Origin: DASXMX01 sp036794395
GTDB taxonomy: Bacteria; Planctomycetota; Phycisphaerae; Tepidisphaerales; Tepidisphaeraceae
Reading direction: 5' to 3'
NCBI GenBank assembly: GCA_036794395.1
Contig: DAIRGS010000002.1
Span: forward strand, 3,350-67,349
Length of the DNA: 64,000 nt
The translations under genes and the position numbers were made by a program. This document shows, piece by piece, positions 1-6,663 of this stretch. How positions within the stretch are numbered: the first letter of the stretch is position 1; every line of letters begins with the position of its first letter. A model generated the notes under the pieces. The model saw nothing but the letters and a program-made list of their open reading frames with translations, had not been told where the DNA came from and ran no database searches.

Positions 1-209
1 CGCCGAGGCCGAAGCAGGGCACCGCGTTCGTATCGTCCTCAAACCTCAGCCCCGCTCCCTCCCCCACCGCCGCCGCCCCCAACGATCCTCCCGCCTTAAC
101 CCACCCCGCCCCGCGAACAACCCCCCACGCCGGTCGCACAGCGCAGATGTACCCATCGCAGCGCCGCCCCGGCTCCTCCCCGCGCCGCCCGACGCGCCCA
201 GGGAAGATC
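1..209. other. Left edge, no gene recognised
   Basis: C-rich sequence with no reading frame that resembles a protein I know. It may be the remainder of an intergenic region or the end of a gene lying outside the window. Together with the hairpin and low-complexity tract that follow, no intact gene is visible before the transposase remnant. Confidence 0.4.
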
Positions 210-255
210 GAAACGGGGACGCAGCTAGTTTAAAAACTAGCTGCGTCCCCGTTTC
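210..255. repeat. Perfect 22-bp-arm hairpin followed by a GTTTCCGTCCCC-type low-complexity tract
   Basis: Arms 210-231 and 234-255 are perfect reverse complements separated by only two bases (AA). The right arm runs into a C/G/T tract (about 246-283) built from CCGTCCCC and GTTTCCGTCC units, so the arm sequence itself seems to seed the repeat. The hairpin is too long and too perfect for an ordinary terminator and has no T-run. It lies just past the decayed 3' side of an IS1595-type transposase, so it may be an insertion-sequence end or a MITE/REP-like element. This is seen in the sequence; its role is unknown. Confidence 0.75.
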
Positions 256-382
256 CGTCCCCGTCCCCGTTTCCGTCCCGGCCCTTCGGCTCCGACCCGT
301 GGATCAAACGCACCGCCGCCACCATGGGCCTCGAATTCACCCTGCGCGACCGCGGACGACCCAAGAAAGCCAAAAATGCTGA

Positions 383-828
383 AAAATAGGAATGTCCCTT
401 TGTCTTTGTCCTGTCGACACGCAATTTTCCGCCGACGTAGGTTTTATCGACTTGGACTTGGCCTTTGAGCATTCCCGGCTTGATGTCCTGTTCCATTGCG
501 TGCGGATTCGTTGGCAAAGATGCCAAGCCGTGCGGTATGAGCCGATGCTAAGCTGCCGTTGCATCTGTAGGGCACTGATGCCCCCCTTGCTGGACGCCAT
601 CATGTGGAATGCCTTGGCCCACAGTGACAACGGAAGATGTGTATCTTCCATCACGGTATCGACGGTTACGGAGAACTGGCCTTTGCAATCGCGGCACTTG
701 AGCAGACCGGGACGGGTGGCCCCGCCCCCAAGGCGGTAGAAAGTGCATAATTCCCCAGGCGCCTCTGACCTCCGCTGAGTAGCCCGCCAGCGGCACACTG
801 CCATAAGACCCTTGACCAAATCCATCAA
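383..828 (-). pseudogene. IS1595 (ISXO2-like) transposase remnant, frameshifted and truncated
   Basis: The upstream part (frame starting at 828) reads through the second half of an ISXO2-type zinc ribbon (LKCRDCKGQFSVTV) and the conserved helical region that follows (LPLSLWAKAFHMMASSKGG, then YRTAWHLCQRIR). The catalytic segment VDKTYVGGK, normally VDETYVGGK, is in a different frame that starts at 526, so a frameshift lies near 500-530. The first CxxC pair of the ribbon and everything after the first catalytic Asp are missing. The usual length is about 300 residues and fewer than 150 are recognisable here. It is dead as a transposase. It sits directly against the ars promoter, which suggests past mobility of this region. 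Confidence 0.8.
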
Positions 829-840
829 TCCAGTTATATT
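812..840 (+). promoter_or_regulatory. Sigma-70-type promoter of the ars operon
   Basis: TTGACC (812-817) and TATATT (835-840) are separated by exactly 17 bp, a near-consensus sigma-70 arrangement. The predicted transcription start is about 847, only some seven bases before the arsR ATG at 854, so the message would be leaderless or nearly so. No Shine-Dalgarno sequence precedes that ATG, which agrees. Confidence 0.75.
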
Positions 841-855
841 CGCTTAAGCGAATAT
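836..855. promoter_or_regulatory. ArsR operator, perfect 20-bp palindrome
   Basis: The sequence atattcgcttaagcgaatat is a perfect palindrome that overlaps the -10 box, the predicted start site and the first two bases of the arsR ATG. AT-rich dyads of this form, with ATTCG and CGAAT half-sites, are typical targets of ArsR/SmtB repressors. Binding here would block RNA polymerase, and arsenite released by ArsC would relieve it. Confidence 0.8.
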
Positions 856-1222
856 GGTTAAGTCTCCAACCAAGCCCTCCGTCGATCGCATGTTCCGAGC
901 CTTCTCGGATCGCACCCGGCTGCGCATTCTAAATCTTCTTCGCCCAGGTGAGATTTGCGTGTGCGATCTGGTGCGCGTACTGGATGCCCCTCAACCCAAG
1001 GTATCGCGTCACCTCGCGTATCTCCGGAAAGCAGGCCTCGTCACCGCTCGCAAAGATGGAATGTGGATGTACTACGCCTTGGCTCCCGCGAAAAGTGCAT
1101 TTCATCGGAAGCTCATGGAATGCCTCGCATGCTGTTTCAACGATGTCCCTGAGCTTGCGAAGGACTCGAAACTGCTGGGCGGCAAGTGCTGCGACAAGAC
1201 ACCGGGAGCCTGCTGCGGCTGA
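854..1222 (+). CDS. arsR: Arsenite-responsive repressor ArsR
   Basis: This is an ArsR/SmtB winged-helix repressor of 122 residues, the usual size. The DNA-recognition helix region (PQPKVSRHLAYLRKAGLV) lies at about 46-63. The metal-sensing motif ICVCDL carries Cys35 and Cys37, matching the ELCVCDL As(III) site of classical ArsR. Further cysteines at 90, 93 and 94, and CC pairs at 112-113 and 120-121, could add thiolate ligands, as in ArsR subtypes with C-terminal As(III) sites. It is first in the operon and presumably autoregulates through the palindrome over its own start. The ATG at 854 lacks a ribosome site. An internal Met at 890 is possible, but the promoter spacing favours 854. Confidence 0.93.
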   Translation: MVKSPTKPSVDRMFRAFSDRTRLRILNLLRPGEICVCDLVRVLDAPQPKVSRHLAYLRKAGLVTARKDGMWMYYALAPAKSAFHRKLMECLACCFNDVPELAKDSKLLGGKCCDKTPGACCG

Positions 1223-1257
1223 AATTTTTTTTGACAATCGTATGCGGATAAGCAGAT

Positions 1258-1707
1258 ATGTTAGTTCCTGCCGAAAAGCTCAAAATCCTCTTCCTCTGCA
1301 CGGGCAATTCCTGCCGCAGCCAGATGGCCGAAGGGTGGGCAAGAGCGCTCCAGAGCAACGCCATCGATGCCTATTCAGCCGGCGTGGATCCCCACGGCAT
1401 GAATCCCCGCGCGATCAAGGTCATGGCGGAGGCGGGGGTCGACATCACCGGCCAGCACTCCAAGCACGTAGACGAACTCAAGGATGTTGCGTTCGACTAC
1501 GTCGTCACGGTTTGCGATCAGGCGCATGAAGCGTGCCCGTTGTTCCCTGGTAAAACCAGGGTGGTGCATGTTGGTTTTGATGATCCGCCGCGATTGGCGC
1601 GAGACGCAAAATCCGAGGAAGAAGCGCTCGTGTATTACCGGCGGGTGCGGGATGAGATTCGGCGGTTCATAGAGCGCTTCGATCAATACATTCCTCCCTC
1701 CAGATGA
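1258..1707 (+). CDS. arsC: Arsenate reductase, thioredoxin-coupled (LMW-phosphatase fold)
   Basis: Reduces arsenate to arsenite in the cytoplasm. The P-loop LFLCTGNSCRS is at the N-terminus with nucleophile Cys14 and Arg20. The redox pair Cys86 and Cys93 (VCDQAHEACP) lies exactly 72 and 79 residues after Cys14, the same spacing as Cys10/Cys82/Cys89 of the thioredoxin-coupled S. aureus enzyme. Length of 149 residues is a little above the usual 130-140. It follows arsR by 35 bp, and its stop overlaps the next start (ATGA at 1704-1707), so the two are probably translationally coupled. No clear ribosome site is visible. Confidence 0.93.
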   Translation: MLVPAEKLKILFLCTGNSCRSQMAEGWARALQSNAIDAYSAGVDPHGMNPRAIKVMAEAGVDITGQHSKHVDELKDVAFDYVVTVCDQAHEACPLFPGKTRVVHVGFDDPPRLARDAKSEEEALVYYRRVRDEIRRFIERFDQYIPPSR

Positions 1708-2393
1708 ACAAGTATATCGCTGAATTTCTGGGAACTTTCGGGATCGTCTTTGCCGGGACGGGAGCGATGGTCATCGACGCCGTGAGTCATGGTGGCGTTA
1801 CCCATGTCGGCGTGTCGCTTACGTTTGGCTTCATCGTCATGGCGATGGTTTACGCGCTGGGGGATGTATCCGGCGCACACTTGAACCCTGCCGTTACGGT
1901 CGGATTCGTTTTGGCGGGTAAATTCCCTACTCGAAATGCACTGCCTTACATCGCGAGCCAGTTGGCCGGGGCACTCGTGGCGAGCGTTACGCTGCTTTGC
2001 CTGTTTGGGAACCACGCGTCGCTCGGTGCAACATTGCCCGCGGGGTCGGCGTGGCAATCATTCGGACTTGAGGTGATTCTTACCGGGCTGCTTATGTTCG
2101 TGATTCTGTGCGTCTCGACTGGATCGAAGGAAGTGGGCACGATGGCCGGGATTGCGGTGGGGGGCGTTATCGCGTTGGAAGCGCTATTTGCCGGCCCCAT
2201 TTGCGGGGCATCGATGAATCCTGCCCGCTCGCTGGCACCCGCGTTGGTGAGCGGAAATCTTCACGCAGTTTGGGTTTATCTGACCGCGCCCGTCCTGGGC
2301 GCTGCCGTGTCTGTTCCGCTTTGGCGCGCGACGCGCGCGAAGTTGGTGCCGGTGGATTTAACCAATCGTTTTGAGCAAGGAGCCGTGTTGTGA
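1704..2393 (+). CDS. MIP-family channel (aquaporin/AqpS-like), arsenite exit
   Basis: This is a six-helix major intrinsic protein with both asparagine boxes: HLNPAVTVG (Asn61) and SMNPARSLAP (Asn172) followed by the selectivity-filter Arg. Length of 229 residues is normal. No ArsB or Acr3 pump is seen. A MIP channel inside an ars operon, as with AqpS in Sinorhizobium, lets arsenite leave down its gradient after reduction by ArsC. By sequence alone it could equally be a general AqpZ-like water channel; the arsenic role is inferred from its position between arsC and arsM. It overlaps both neighbours by four bases. Confidence 0.88.
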   Translation: MNKYIAEFLGTFGIVFAGTGAMVIDAVSHGGVTHVGVSLTFGFIVMAMVYALGDVSGAHLNPAVTVGFVLAGKFPTRNALPYIASQLAGALVASVTLLCLFGNHASLGATLPAGSAWQSFGLEVILTGLLMFVILCVSTGSKEVGTMAGIAVGGVIALEALFAGPICGASMNPARSLAPALVSGNLHAVWVYLTAPVLGAAVSVPLWRATRAKLVPVDLTNRFEQGAVL

Positions 2394-3286
2394 GTAAAGA
2401 TATTCGGTCAATCTTGCAGGAAAAATACGGACAGGTTGCCAGCAGCGGCCTTTCGACGCGCGATGCCGGCGTGAGAAAAATCGCCGAGGCGTTTGGTTAT
2501 TCGGCCGAGGAACTCACCTCCATTCCCGCCGATGCCAACATGGGCCTCTCATGCGGAAACCCGACGGCCACCGCTTCGCTCCGGCCGGGAGAAATTGTTG
2601 TTGATCTGGGATCAGGCGGCGGGCTGGATGTGTTTCTCGCGGCTCAGAAAGTCGGGCCCGCGGGCAAGGCCATCGGCATCGACATGACCCCTGAGATGAT
2701 CGATCGCGCCCGCAAAAACGCGGCACAATCAAATCTGAAAAATGTCGAGTTTTATGAGGCCAATATCGACCGACTTCCACTTCCAGACGCCTCGGCCGAC
2801 TGCATCATCTCCAATTGCGTGATCAATCTGGCTCCCGATAAAGATGCCGTCTTTCGCGAGATGTTTCGGGTGCTGAAGCCCGGCGGACGCGTGGCGGTGA
2901 GTGATATCGCGCTCAAGCAGGAACTTCCCCAGGAACTGGCAACGGATCTCATGGCTCACGTGGGATGCATCGCCGGCGCGATCAGCATTGAGGATTACCA
3001 GCGGGGCCTGCGGGACGCGGGGTTTGATGCCGTGCATGTTGTCGATGCGGGCGCGGATCTCAACGCGTACAAGAATCTGGAAGGGCAGTCGGCATGCTGT
3101 TCCCCGCCGATGGAGAAGAAAATCGCCCTATCCATCGTCGACGAATCCTGTTGTGGTCCAAACTGCTGCGGCGGCAATGCCGAAGAAGCGAGTGTTCACC
3201 ATGGGCTGACGGCGATTCTCGATCGCTACGATGTGAACGACTTCGCGGCCAGCGTTAAGGTTTATGCGGTGAAGCCAAACGTTTGA
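2390..3286 (+). CDS. arsM: Arsenite S-adenosylmethionine methyltransferase
   Basis: Methylates As(III) with SAM to methylated, eventually volatile arsenicals. The SAM-binding motif VVDLGSGGGLDV is at about 70-81 and IGIDMTPEMI follows. Cys55 (GLSCGNP), Cys143 (SNCVINL) and Cys193 (HVGCIAG) match the conserved As(III)-binding cysteines of ArsM. A C-terminal region carries CC pairs at 236-237, 254-255 and 259-260, seen in some family members. It starts with GTG in a GTGA overlap with the channel gene's stop. Length of 298 residues is within the usual range. It is last in the operon and converges with msrQ 27 bp later. Confidence 0.93.
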   Translation: MSKDIRSILQEKYGQVASSGLSTRDAGVRKIAEAFGYSAEELTSIPADANMGLSCGNPTATASLRPGEIVVDLGSGGGLDVFLAAQKVGPAGKAIGIDMTPEMIDRARKNAAQSNLKNVEFYEANIDRLPLPDASADCIISNCVINLAPDKDAVFREMFRVLKPGGRVAVSDIALKQELPQELATDLMAHVGCIAGAISIEDYQRGLRDAGFDAVHVVDAGADLNAYKNLEGQSACCSPPMEKKIALSIVDESCCGPNCCGGNAEEASVHHGLTAILDRYDVNDFAASVKVYAVKPNV

Positions 3287-3313
3287 GGATCGGAAACTGG
3301 CGGTGGACGCCGC

Positions 3314-3952
3314 CTACTTGCTGACTTCCGTGGCAACGGGAATGGCCATCTGCGCCTTTTTGCGTTTCTTCCACTCTGTCCTGTAATTTTCCACAATGCG
3401 ATACAGGAACAGTGCACCCAGCATTGAGATGACAACCAGCGGTTTGGTGCGATCGGACTTGGGAAATTGATAAAAATGCCACGCGGCCGCCCCGGCGGCT
3501 ACGTAGGTGAGTTGATGCAACTGCTTCCACCGCGCCGAGCCCATCAACTTGATCATTGCGTTGGTCGACGTGGCGGCCAGCGGCACCATCGACAGCAACG
3601 CGAGCATTCCCAGCAGGATGAACGGTCGATTGATCACATCCTCGAACACAAGGTTGACGTTCAGGTCTTTGTCTTTGAGGAAATAGGTTCCGAAGTGGGC
3701 CAGCCCGTAGAAAAACGCATACAGCCCCAGCATCCGCCGGAAGTGGCTGGCATAGTTCCAGCCGGTTAGTTTCCGCACGGGCGTCACGCACAACGCGAGC
3801 ACCAGGAAGATCAACGCCAGCAATCCCGTCGTGTGCAGCACGTACTCAACGGAATTCACATACGCGTGATGCCGCACGTCCCACCACATCATCGCGGCCG
3901 GAACCAGCCCGTTAACCATCAGAATGAACTTGTCGAATCGAACGTATTTCAC
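3314..3952 (-). CDS. msrQ: Protein-methionine-sulfoxide reductase heme-binding subunit MsrQ
   Basis: This is an inner-membrane b-type heme protein (YedZ family) of 212 residues that passes electrons to the periplasmic molybdoenzyme MsrP for repair of oxidised methionines. It shows a ferric-reductase-like helical core with conserved segments VTPVRKLTG, RRMLGLYAFFYGLAHFGTYF, and WKQLHQLTYVAAGAAAWHF, whose histidines are the expected heme ligands. The basic tail (TEWKKRKKAQ) should be cytoplasmic. It lies downstream of msrP in the same orientation, but 244 bp containing a long hairpin separate them, unusual for this normally tight pair. Confidence 0.92.
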   Translation of the reverse strand: MKYVRFDKFILMVNGLVPAAMMWWDVRHHAYVNSVEYVLHTTGLLALIFLVLALCVTPVRKLTGWNYASHFRRMLGLYAFFYGLAHFGTYFLKDKDLNVNLVFEDVINRPFILLGMLALLSMVPLAATSTNAMIKLMGSARWKQLHQLTYVAAGAAAWHFYQFPKSDRTKPLVVISMLGALFLYRIVENYRTEWKKRKKAQMAIPVATEVSK

Positions 3953-4006
3953 AGGCTAGTCACCCTTAAGACTGCCGCAGCTCGGCATCGCGCTTTCCTA
4001 CCCCCT

Positions 4007-4158
4007 CTCCCTCCGGGAGCTTGTCATTACCCACAAGTCAAAATCACGCGTCCTATTCTCCCCCTCCACCGGTACGCCGGGGGAGGGTAGGGTGGGGGTT
4101 TTTTGAGCGTCCATCCTCGATAAAGGAATTGTGGATAATGACAAGCTCCCAGAGGGAG
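4007..4158. repeat. Composite inverted repeat inside the msrP-msrQ operon
   Basis: 30-nt arms at 4007-4036 and 4129-4158 pair with two mismatches. They enclose a second hairpin near 4058-4085 (CTCCCCC ... GGGGGAG) followed by GGGTGGGGGTTTTTT. The CTCTCCCTCCGGGAG motif recurs near 38168, so this belongs to a dispersed palindromic family. Read on the minus strand, it lies between msrP and msrQ and could stabilise or attenuate the transcript there. Structure is seen; function is inferred. Confidence 0.75.
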
Positions 4159-4196
4159 AAGAAGTAGGGCATCCACTCAGCGACTTAGTTCCACAA

Positions 4197-5177
4197 CTAA
4201 TAATTCGCCCTCAAATCCATCCCCGAATACAGACTCGCCACCTGCTCGGCGTATCCGTTGAAGGGCAGTGTCGGCCGTCGACCTTCTCCGAGCCGGCGTT
4301 CGCTGGCCTGGCTCCAGCGGGGATGATCCACTTTCGGGTTCACATTGGCATAGAAGCCATATTCATCTGGCGCTGAAATGTTCCATGCGGTGGGGGGCAT
4401 CTTGTCCACGAGCGAAATCTTGACGATTGACTTAATTCCCTTGAAGCCATATTTCCACGGAATCACCAGCCGAACCGGAGCGCCATCCTGAGGTGGAAGA
4501 ACCGAGCCGTACAATCCCGTCGCCAGCAGCGTCAGCGGGTGCATGGCCTCGTCCATCCGCAAGCCTTCCAGGTACGGCCACTTCAGGACACTGCTCGACT
4601 GGTTCGGCATGCGCTTGAGATCATAGAGCGTTTCAAATGCCACGAACTTCGCATCCGACGTCGGCTCAACCTGATCGAGCAGCTTGCTCAACGAAACCCC
4701 ATCCCATGGCACCACGATCGACCATGCCTCGACGCAGCGCATCCGATACACGCGCTCCTCGGGCTGGCCGATTTTGGCCAGGTCATCGAGATCAAATACC
4801 TTTGGCTTGCGGCAGAGCCCTTCGACGCTGATCTTCCAGCCGGTGGTGACAAAACCCTTCGCCAGTTCGCCCACATCGTCTTTGTCGGTGCTGAATTCGT
4901 AAAAGTTGTTGTAGCGGATGATCGAATCACGCGGCGTTTTTGTTTCCGATGTCCAGAACCCCTGCGACGCCAACGCCTCCGATGCCGGCTTCACATCGCC
5001 GAGTCGAACTTGCGGCGCGCCGGAAGTGCCCGGCCCGGTGAGCCCCCGATAAATCGTCGCCGTCGCCACAGCGGATCCCACCAGCACCCCGGCACGAATG
5101 AAGGTTCGCCGGTTGAGATAAACACTTTGATCCGTGATCTCCCGCGCCGGAATGTCAGCCGGTTTTTTGATCAGCAT
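4197..5177 (-). CDS. msrP: Protein-methionine-sulfoxide reductase catalytic subunit MsrP
   Basis: This is a periplasmic molybdopterin enzyme (YedY) of the sulfite-oxidase fold that reduces methionine sulfoxide in envelope proteins. A Tat signal (LNRRTFIRAG, twin Arg at 23-24) followed by a hydrophobic stretch directs export of the folded, cofactor-loaded protein. Cys148 in YRMRCVEAWS is the molybdenum ligand, and the family's SSSVLKWPYLEGLRMDEA and WKYGFKGIKSI segments are present. Length of 326 residues is normal. Upstream is a 173-bp gap containing an inverted repeat. It is the first gene of the msrPQ pair. Confidence 0.95.
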   Translation of the reverse strand: MLIKKPADIPAREITDQSVYLNRRTFIRAGVLVGSAVATATIYRGLTGPGTSGAPQVRLGDVKPASEALASQGFWTSETKTPRDSIIRYNNFYEFSTDKDDVGELAKGFVTTGWKISVEGLCRKPKVFDLDDLAKIGQPEERVYRMRCVEAWSIVVPWDGVSLSKLLDQVEPTSDAKFVAFETLYDLKRMPNQSSSVLKWPYLEGLRMDEAMHPLTLLATGLYGSVLPPQDGAPVRLVIPWKYGFKGIKSIVKISLVDKMPPTAWNISAPDEYGFYANVNPKVDHPRWSQASERRLGEGRRPTLPFNGYAEQVASLYSGMDLRANY

Positions 5178-5293
5178 TTGATTCAGCTCGTTTCGACCGA
5201 AATGTCAAACTTCCCAAAAGCATACCGTTCACGGCAAGTGCATGCGAATGCGTGTGATAAATTGCACTTGGGCAGACGCGTGCGGTGGATTGG

Positions 5294-5339
5294 TCGGACA
5301 ACACGCTTCTAACTGACATGACAGTTGAAAGTTGTCCGA
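5294..5339. promoter_or_regulatory. Inverted repeat upstream of msrP
   Basis: TCGGACAAC (5294-5302) and GTTGTCCGA (5331-5339) pair perfectly around a smaller AACTG/CAGTT dyad. It lies 117 bp before the msrP start and 12 bp after the stop of the preceding minus-strand gene. It may be an operator or a terminator lacking a T-run. The same GTTGTCCGA octamer-plus occurs in the centre of the repeat elements at 7633 and 11640, which may be coincidence. Confidence 0.35.
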
Positions 5340-5350
5340 TGTAAGCGTCA

Positions 5351-5671
5351 TCAAATGACTTCAATAGGATAGGTCGTTACCCAAATGTCAATTTGATCAA
5401 ATCTGGCCTTGAGGCGTTCCTTGAACTGCCGAAAAAAATCGAAACTCTCGACTGTGTCCGGCACGTCCACAAATATGCGAAAAAGATCGTCCCGGTAAGC
5501 TTGCCCCTGATGTCTCCAAAGACCTTGGATGGTCTGGGTTTCCGACGACACCGCTCCAAACTTCTTCTCGAGTTCGAAAAGGGTGTCGGCGATCAGGTCT
5601 CCGGGAACGGGACGACCATCGTTAAACCGCAGCGGCAGGAGGATTTCGAACCGTCGGAACGTGCTGGCCAT
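5351..5671 (-). CDS. Hypothetical protein, small soluble
   Basis: I do not recognise a named family. The 106-residue product (start MASTFRRFEILLPLRFNDG) has mixed alpha/beta character, an acidic centre and no signal or membrane segment. The open frame extends to 5803, but this Met gives a compact protein and the upstream codons overlap another small ORF. The start overlaps the end of the gene at 5622-5843 by 50 bp in a different frame, so the two are probably co-transcribed. I recall similar short proteins in cyanobacteria and planctomycetes but cannot check this. Confidence 0.6.
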   Translation of the reverse strand: MASTFRRFEILLPLRFNDGRPVPGDLIADTLFELEKKFGAVSSETQTIQGLWRHQGQAYRDDLFRIFVDVPDTVESFDFFRQFKERLKARFDQIDIWVTTYPIEVI

Positions 5672-5843
5672 ACTGCGCGGGCCCCTCAACTTGAAATGTG
5701 ATTCCTTCCACAGCCAGTTCCGCCAGCGCGACTTCCGGCACCAGCATTTCGCCAGTGGCCCAACTCTTAAAGGCAAACCGACCGGCCAAGTAGGCGAGAG
5801 CACGCCGTTTCGCGTCAGTTTCGGTAAATCGAATCAGGACCAT
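5622..5843 (-). CDS. Hypothetical small protein
   Basis: A 73-residue product beginning MVLIRFTETDAKRRALAYLAGRF. There is no signal, membrane segment or known motif. The N-terminal two thirds look like a genuine folded domain (alternating hydrophobic residues, KSWATGEMLVPEVALAELA); the last dozen residues are Pro/Ala rich and overlap the next ORF. The paired, overlapping arrangement with 5351-5671 resembles toxin-antitoxin or subunit pairs, but nothing in either sequence confirms that. Confidence 0.55.
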   Translation of the reverse strand: MVLIRFTETDAKRRALAYLAGRFAFKSWATGEMLVPEVALAELAVEGITFQVEGPAQYGQHVPTVRNPPAAAV

Positions 5844-5905
5844 GATGTTCTTATCCTACGACCATGCAAATTATCAGGCAAACTAAATCCATGACAGTTC
5901 GAACG

Positions 5906-6460
5906 TTAGTGCTTCTTTAGCGACTTCGGCCGTCTTCGGAACCCCGCTCCAAGTTGAACAAGCTGCCGATCCAATTTCGGCATCACCACCTCCAGCGGCG
6001 TGCGGCCTTTCCGGGCGGCAATCCACACTGTCCATATAACCAATGCCATCGCGGCGGAGATATTCTGCCACGAGTAAAACGCCCATGACCACCGGCGGTT
6101 ATCCCATGGATGGCTGGAAACCGGCCAGAGATACGAGATCGGCCAACCCGGACCCGATCCGAAAAAATCCATCGCCAGATGCAGAAGAAACAGCCCGAGA
6201 AAAAGAAGAAACACGCCAGCCCGCCCGCGTGCCAAAATCGTTAATGAAAGTGACAAGAAAACGCCAAAAAACAGGTTGTGCCCGAGGACGTGATGGTATC
6301 GCCAATACGCCTCTTGGCCGAACAGGATTCCAAGGCCGTCGAGATCGGCCGCTGAGGCCGCGATCATTGCCCCGAGGCGCTGTCGGGGGCTTAAGGGGAG
6401 GAGATTTGCGATGCACCAGCCGGATAAAATATGAGTTTGGACGTGCATGGATAAAACCAA
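5906..6460 (-). CDS. DUF457/YdjM-like membrane-bound metal-dependent hydrolase family protein
   Basis: A 184-residue integral membrane protein with about four hydrophobic helices. Conserved histidine and acidic positions include HVQTHILSGW near the N-terminus, YHHVLGHNLFFG in the middle and HLAMDFFGSG later, the pattern of the YdjM/DUF457 family annotated as metal-dependent hydrolases. The substrate is unknown. A start at the second Met (6448, MHVQTH) is as likely as 6460. The basic C-terminus (RRRPKSLKKH) should be cytoplasmic. Confidence 0.7.
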   Translation of the reverse strand: MVLSMHVQTHILSGWCIANLLPLSPRQRLGAMIAASAADLDGLGILFGQEAYWRYHHVLGHNLFFGVFLSLSLTILARGRAGVFLLFLGLFLLHLAMDFFGSGPGWPISYLWPVSSHPWDNRRWSWAFYSWQNISAAMALVIWTVWIAARKGRTPLEVVMPKLDRQLVQLGAGFRRRPKSLKKH

Positions 6461-6605
6461 AGTCGACGGCTGTCCGTAAAACTAACGAATCTGCGTTGCT
6501 GGAACGCATGTTGCCTGTTGGATGGGTGGTAGTGGTTGGCGGACTGAGAATTTCGTTGAAATTCCCGGGTGTGTTTGCGACCATCCCGGCCGATCCACTT
6601 TTTTC

Positions 6606-6631
6606 TATAATATCGTGAGGAATCACGATAT
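6606..6631 (+). promoter_or_regulatory. Putative -10 box with overlapping palindrome before the FHA gene
   Basis: TATAAT (6606-6611) runs into the dyad ATATCGTGA-GGAA-TCACGATAT (6610-6631), perfect 9-bp arms with a GGAA tetraloop. Position just after a perfect -10 hexamer suggests an operator or a structured 5' leader for the FHA gene at 6664. A -35 box with correct spacing is not evident. Confidence 0.4.
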
Positions 6632-6663
6632 GATGCGTTGGAAGCGGAGCTTGCGGTTTTCCG

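Noticed and set aside
246..283. CCGTCCCC tract as a CRISPR or minisatellite
   Set aside because: Too short, units irregular, no spacers.
1231..1262. Possible internal promoter TTGACA before arsC
   Set aside because: No -10 box at 16-18 bp; the nearest TATGTT is 20 bp away and overlaps the start codon.
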